Position numbers and translations under genes: made by a program. Shown piece after piece: positions 63,828 to 64,000 of a stretch of DNA of 64,000 bases (within the stretch, counting starts at the first letter, position 1; every line of letters starts with the position of its first letter). Below the pieces are notes generated by a model. It made no database searches and had not been told where the DNA came from. It saw only the letters and a list, made by a program, of their open reading frames with translations. The stretch is from Martelella limonii (lineage in GTDB: Bacteria; Pseudomonadota; Alphaproteobacteria; Rhizobiales; Rhizobiaceae), in the NCBI RefSeq assembly GCF_013344475.1, contig NZ_JABUOU010000008.1, positions 62,001 through 126,000 on the forward strand. Direction: 5' to 3'.

Positions 63828-64000
63828 CTATCTGTCGAGCGTGGTACAGCTTTCGGACCAGACTGCAATCCGGTTGCGCTGCTCCTTTGCCTTGTAGAGA
63901 GCCATATCCGCGCGCTCAAGCAGCCGATCGGCAGTCAATCCCGGATTATATTCGGCGATCCCTCCCGAAAAGGTAACGGATATGGCGCGCTCGCTGACAG
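63828..64000 (-). CDS. GGDEF domain protein, C-terminal fragment
   Basis: The last 57 residues of a gene that continues beyond the window. The translation includes SGGIAEYNPGLTADRLLERADMALYKAKEQRNRIAVW, which is the conserved end of a GGDEF domain (compare SxGxA and ADxALYxAKxxGRN). The signature GGDEF loop lies outside the window. It is upstream of the DUF2339 gene on the same strand, with 169 bases between the stop and that ATG. Confidence 0.85.
   Translation of the reverse strand, partial: VSERAISVTFSGGIAEYNPGLTADRLLERADMALYKAKEQRNRIAVWSESCTTLDR

Noticed and set aside
1-64000. CRISPR arrays, insertion sequences, prophage, toxin-antitoxin or defence islands
   Set aside because: No regularly spaced repeats, transposases, integrases, phage structural genes or nuclease-helicase defence clusters were seen; uvrD, dprA, topA and rnr are all housekeeping genes here.

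Overview
The window reads as ordinary chromosome of a GC-rich alphaproteobacterium of the order Hyphomicrobiales (Rhizobiales), most likely within or near the Rhizobiaceae or Martelella-type lineages. This is inferred from family content and gene order: ubiA next to DUF6101, pyrB-pyrC'-plsY-dprA-topA-rnr, lgt-midA-pgeF-M24-prs, rplY and pth, paired OmpA lipoproteins, and many TTG/GTG starts. No genus can be proved from the sequence alone. No rRNA, functional tRNA, CRISPR array, insertion sequence, prophage or integron was found. Nearly all of the DNA is single-copy housekeeping or metabolic genes with short spacers.

Layout. 1-10.5 kb: end of ubiA, DUF6101, an MFS exporter, an FAD/GcvT-domain amine oxidoreductase, a large MscS-type channel, DUF924, an AI-2E-family permease, a flavin-binding pyridoxamine-oxidase-like protein and a DUF971 protein. 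10.6-16.9 kb: moaA and mobA (molybdenum cofactor) with a DMT permease between them, a TPR-methyltransferase, yidD overlapping an IscU-like scaffold gene, hisI, a two-CBS protein and a rhomboid protease. 17-25 kb is envelope-related: a D,D-carboxypeptidase with a SPOR tail, a small unknown gene, two OmpA-type lipoproteins and an RND efflux pump operon. 25-34.4 kb: uvrD, a PAS-GGDEF-EAL protein with an unusual start, pncA, azlCD, an aminopeptidase P and a 55-residue small protein. 34.4-48.3 kb: aidB-like dehydrogenase, pyrB, a pseudo-dihydroorotase, plsY, dprA, topA, rnr, csaA, proC, a YbjN protein and ubiK. 48.5-64 kb: lgt, midA-like, pgeF, a creatinase-like M24 protein, a proline-rich lipoprotein, prs, rplY, pth, a DUF2339 membrane protein and the end of a GGDEF gene.

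How the genes work together. Several tight, probably translationally coupled groups are visible: the efflux adaptor and permease (ATGA overlap), azlC-azlD (ATGA), pyrB-pyrC' (ATGA), topA-rnr (TTGA), lgt-midA (TTGA), YbjN-proC, DMT-mobA, and the IscU-like gene with yidD. Envelope functions recur throughout (lgt, yidD, dacC, pgeF, plsY, OmpA lipoproteins, the RND pump and MscS). The most distinctive local feature is cyclic-di-GMP signalling. Four GGDEF or GGDEF-EAL genes lie in the window, and two of them flank rplY inside what is, from family knowledge, normally a compact prs-rplY-pth block. In the three complete proteins the GGDEF half looks degenerate while the key EAL residues are retained, which suggests phosphodiesterases.

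I found no convincing previously undescribed multigene system. The best leads are a likely non-canonical start codon and extracytoplasmic PAS domain in the 27.8-kb signalling gene, catalytically dead homologues (PyrC' and the creatinase-like M24 protein), a tRNA-like remnant near 18.7 kb, and several clean palindromes next to genes.
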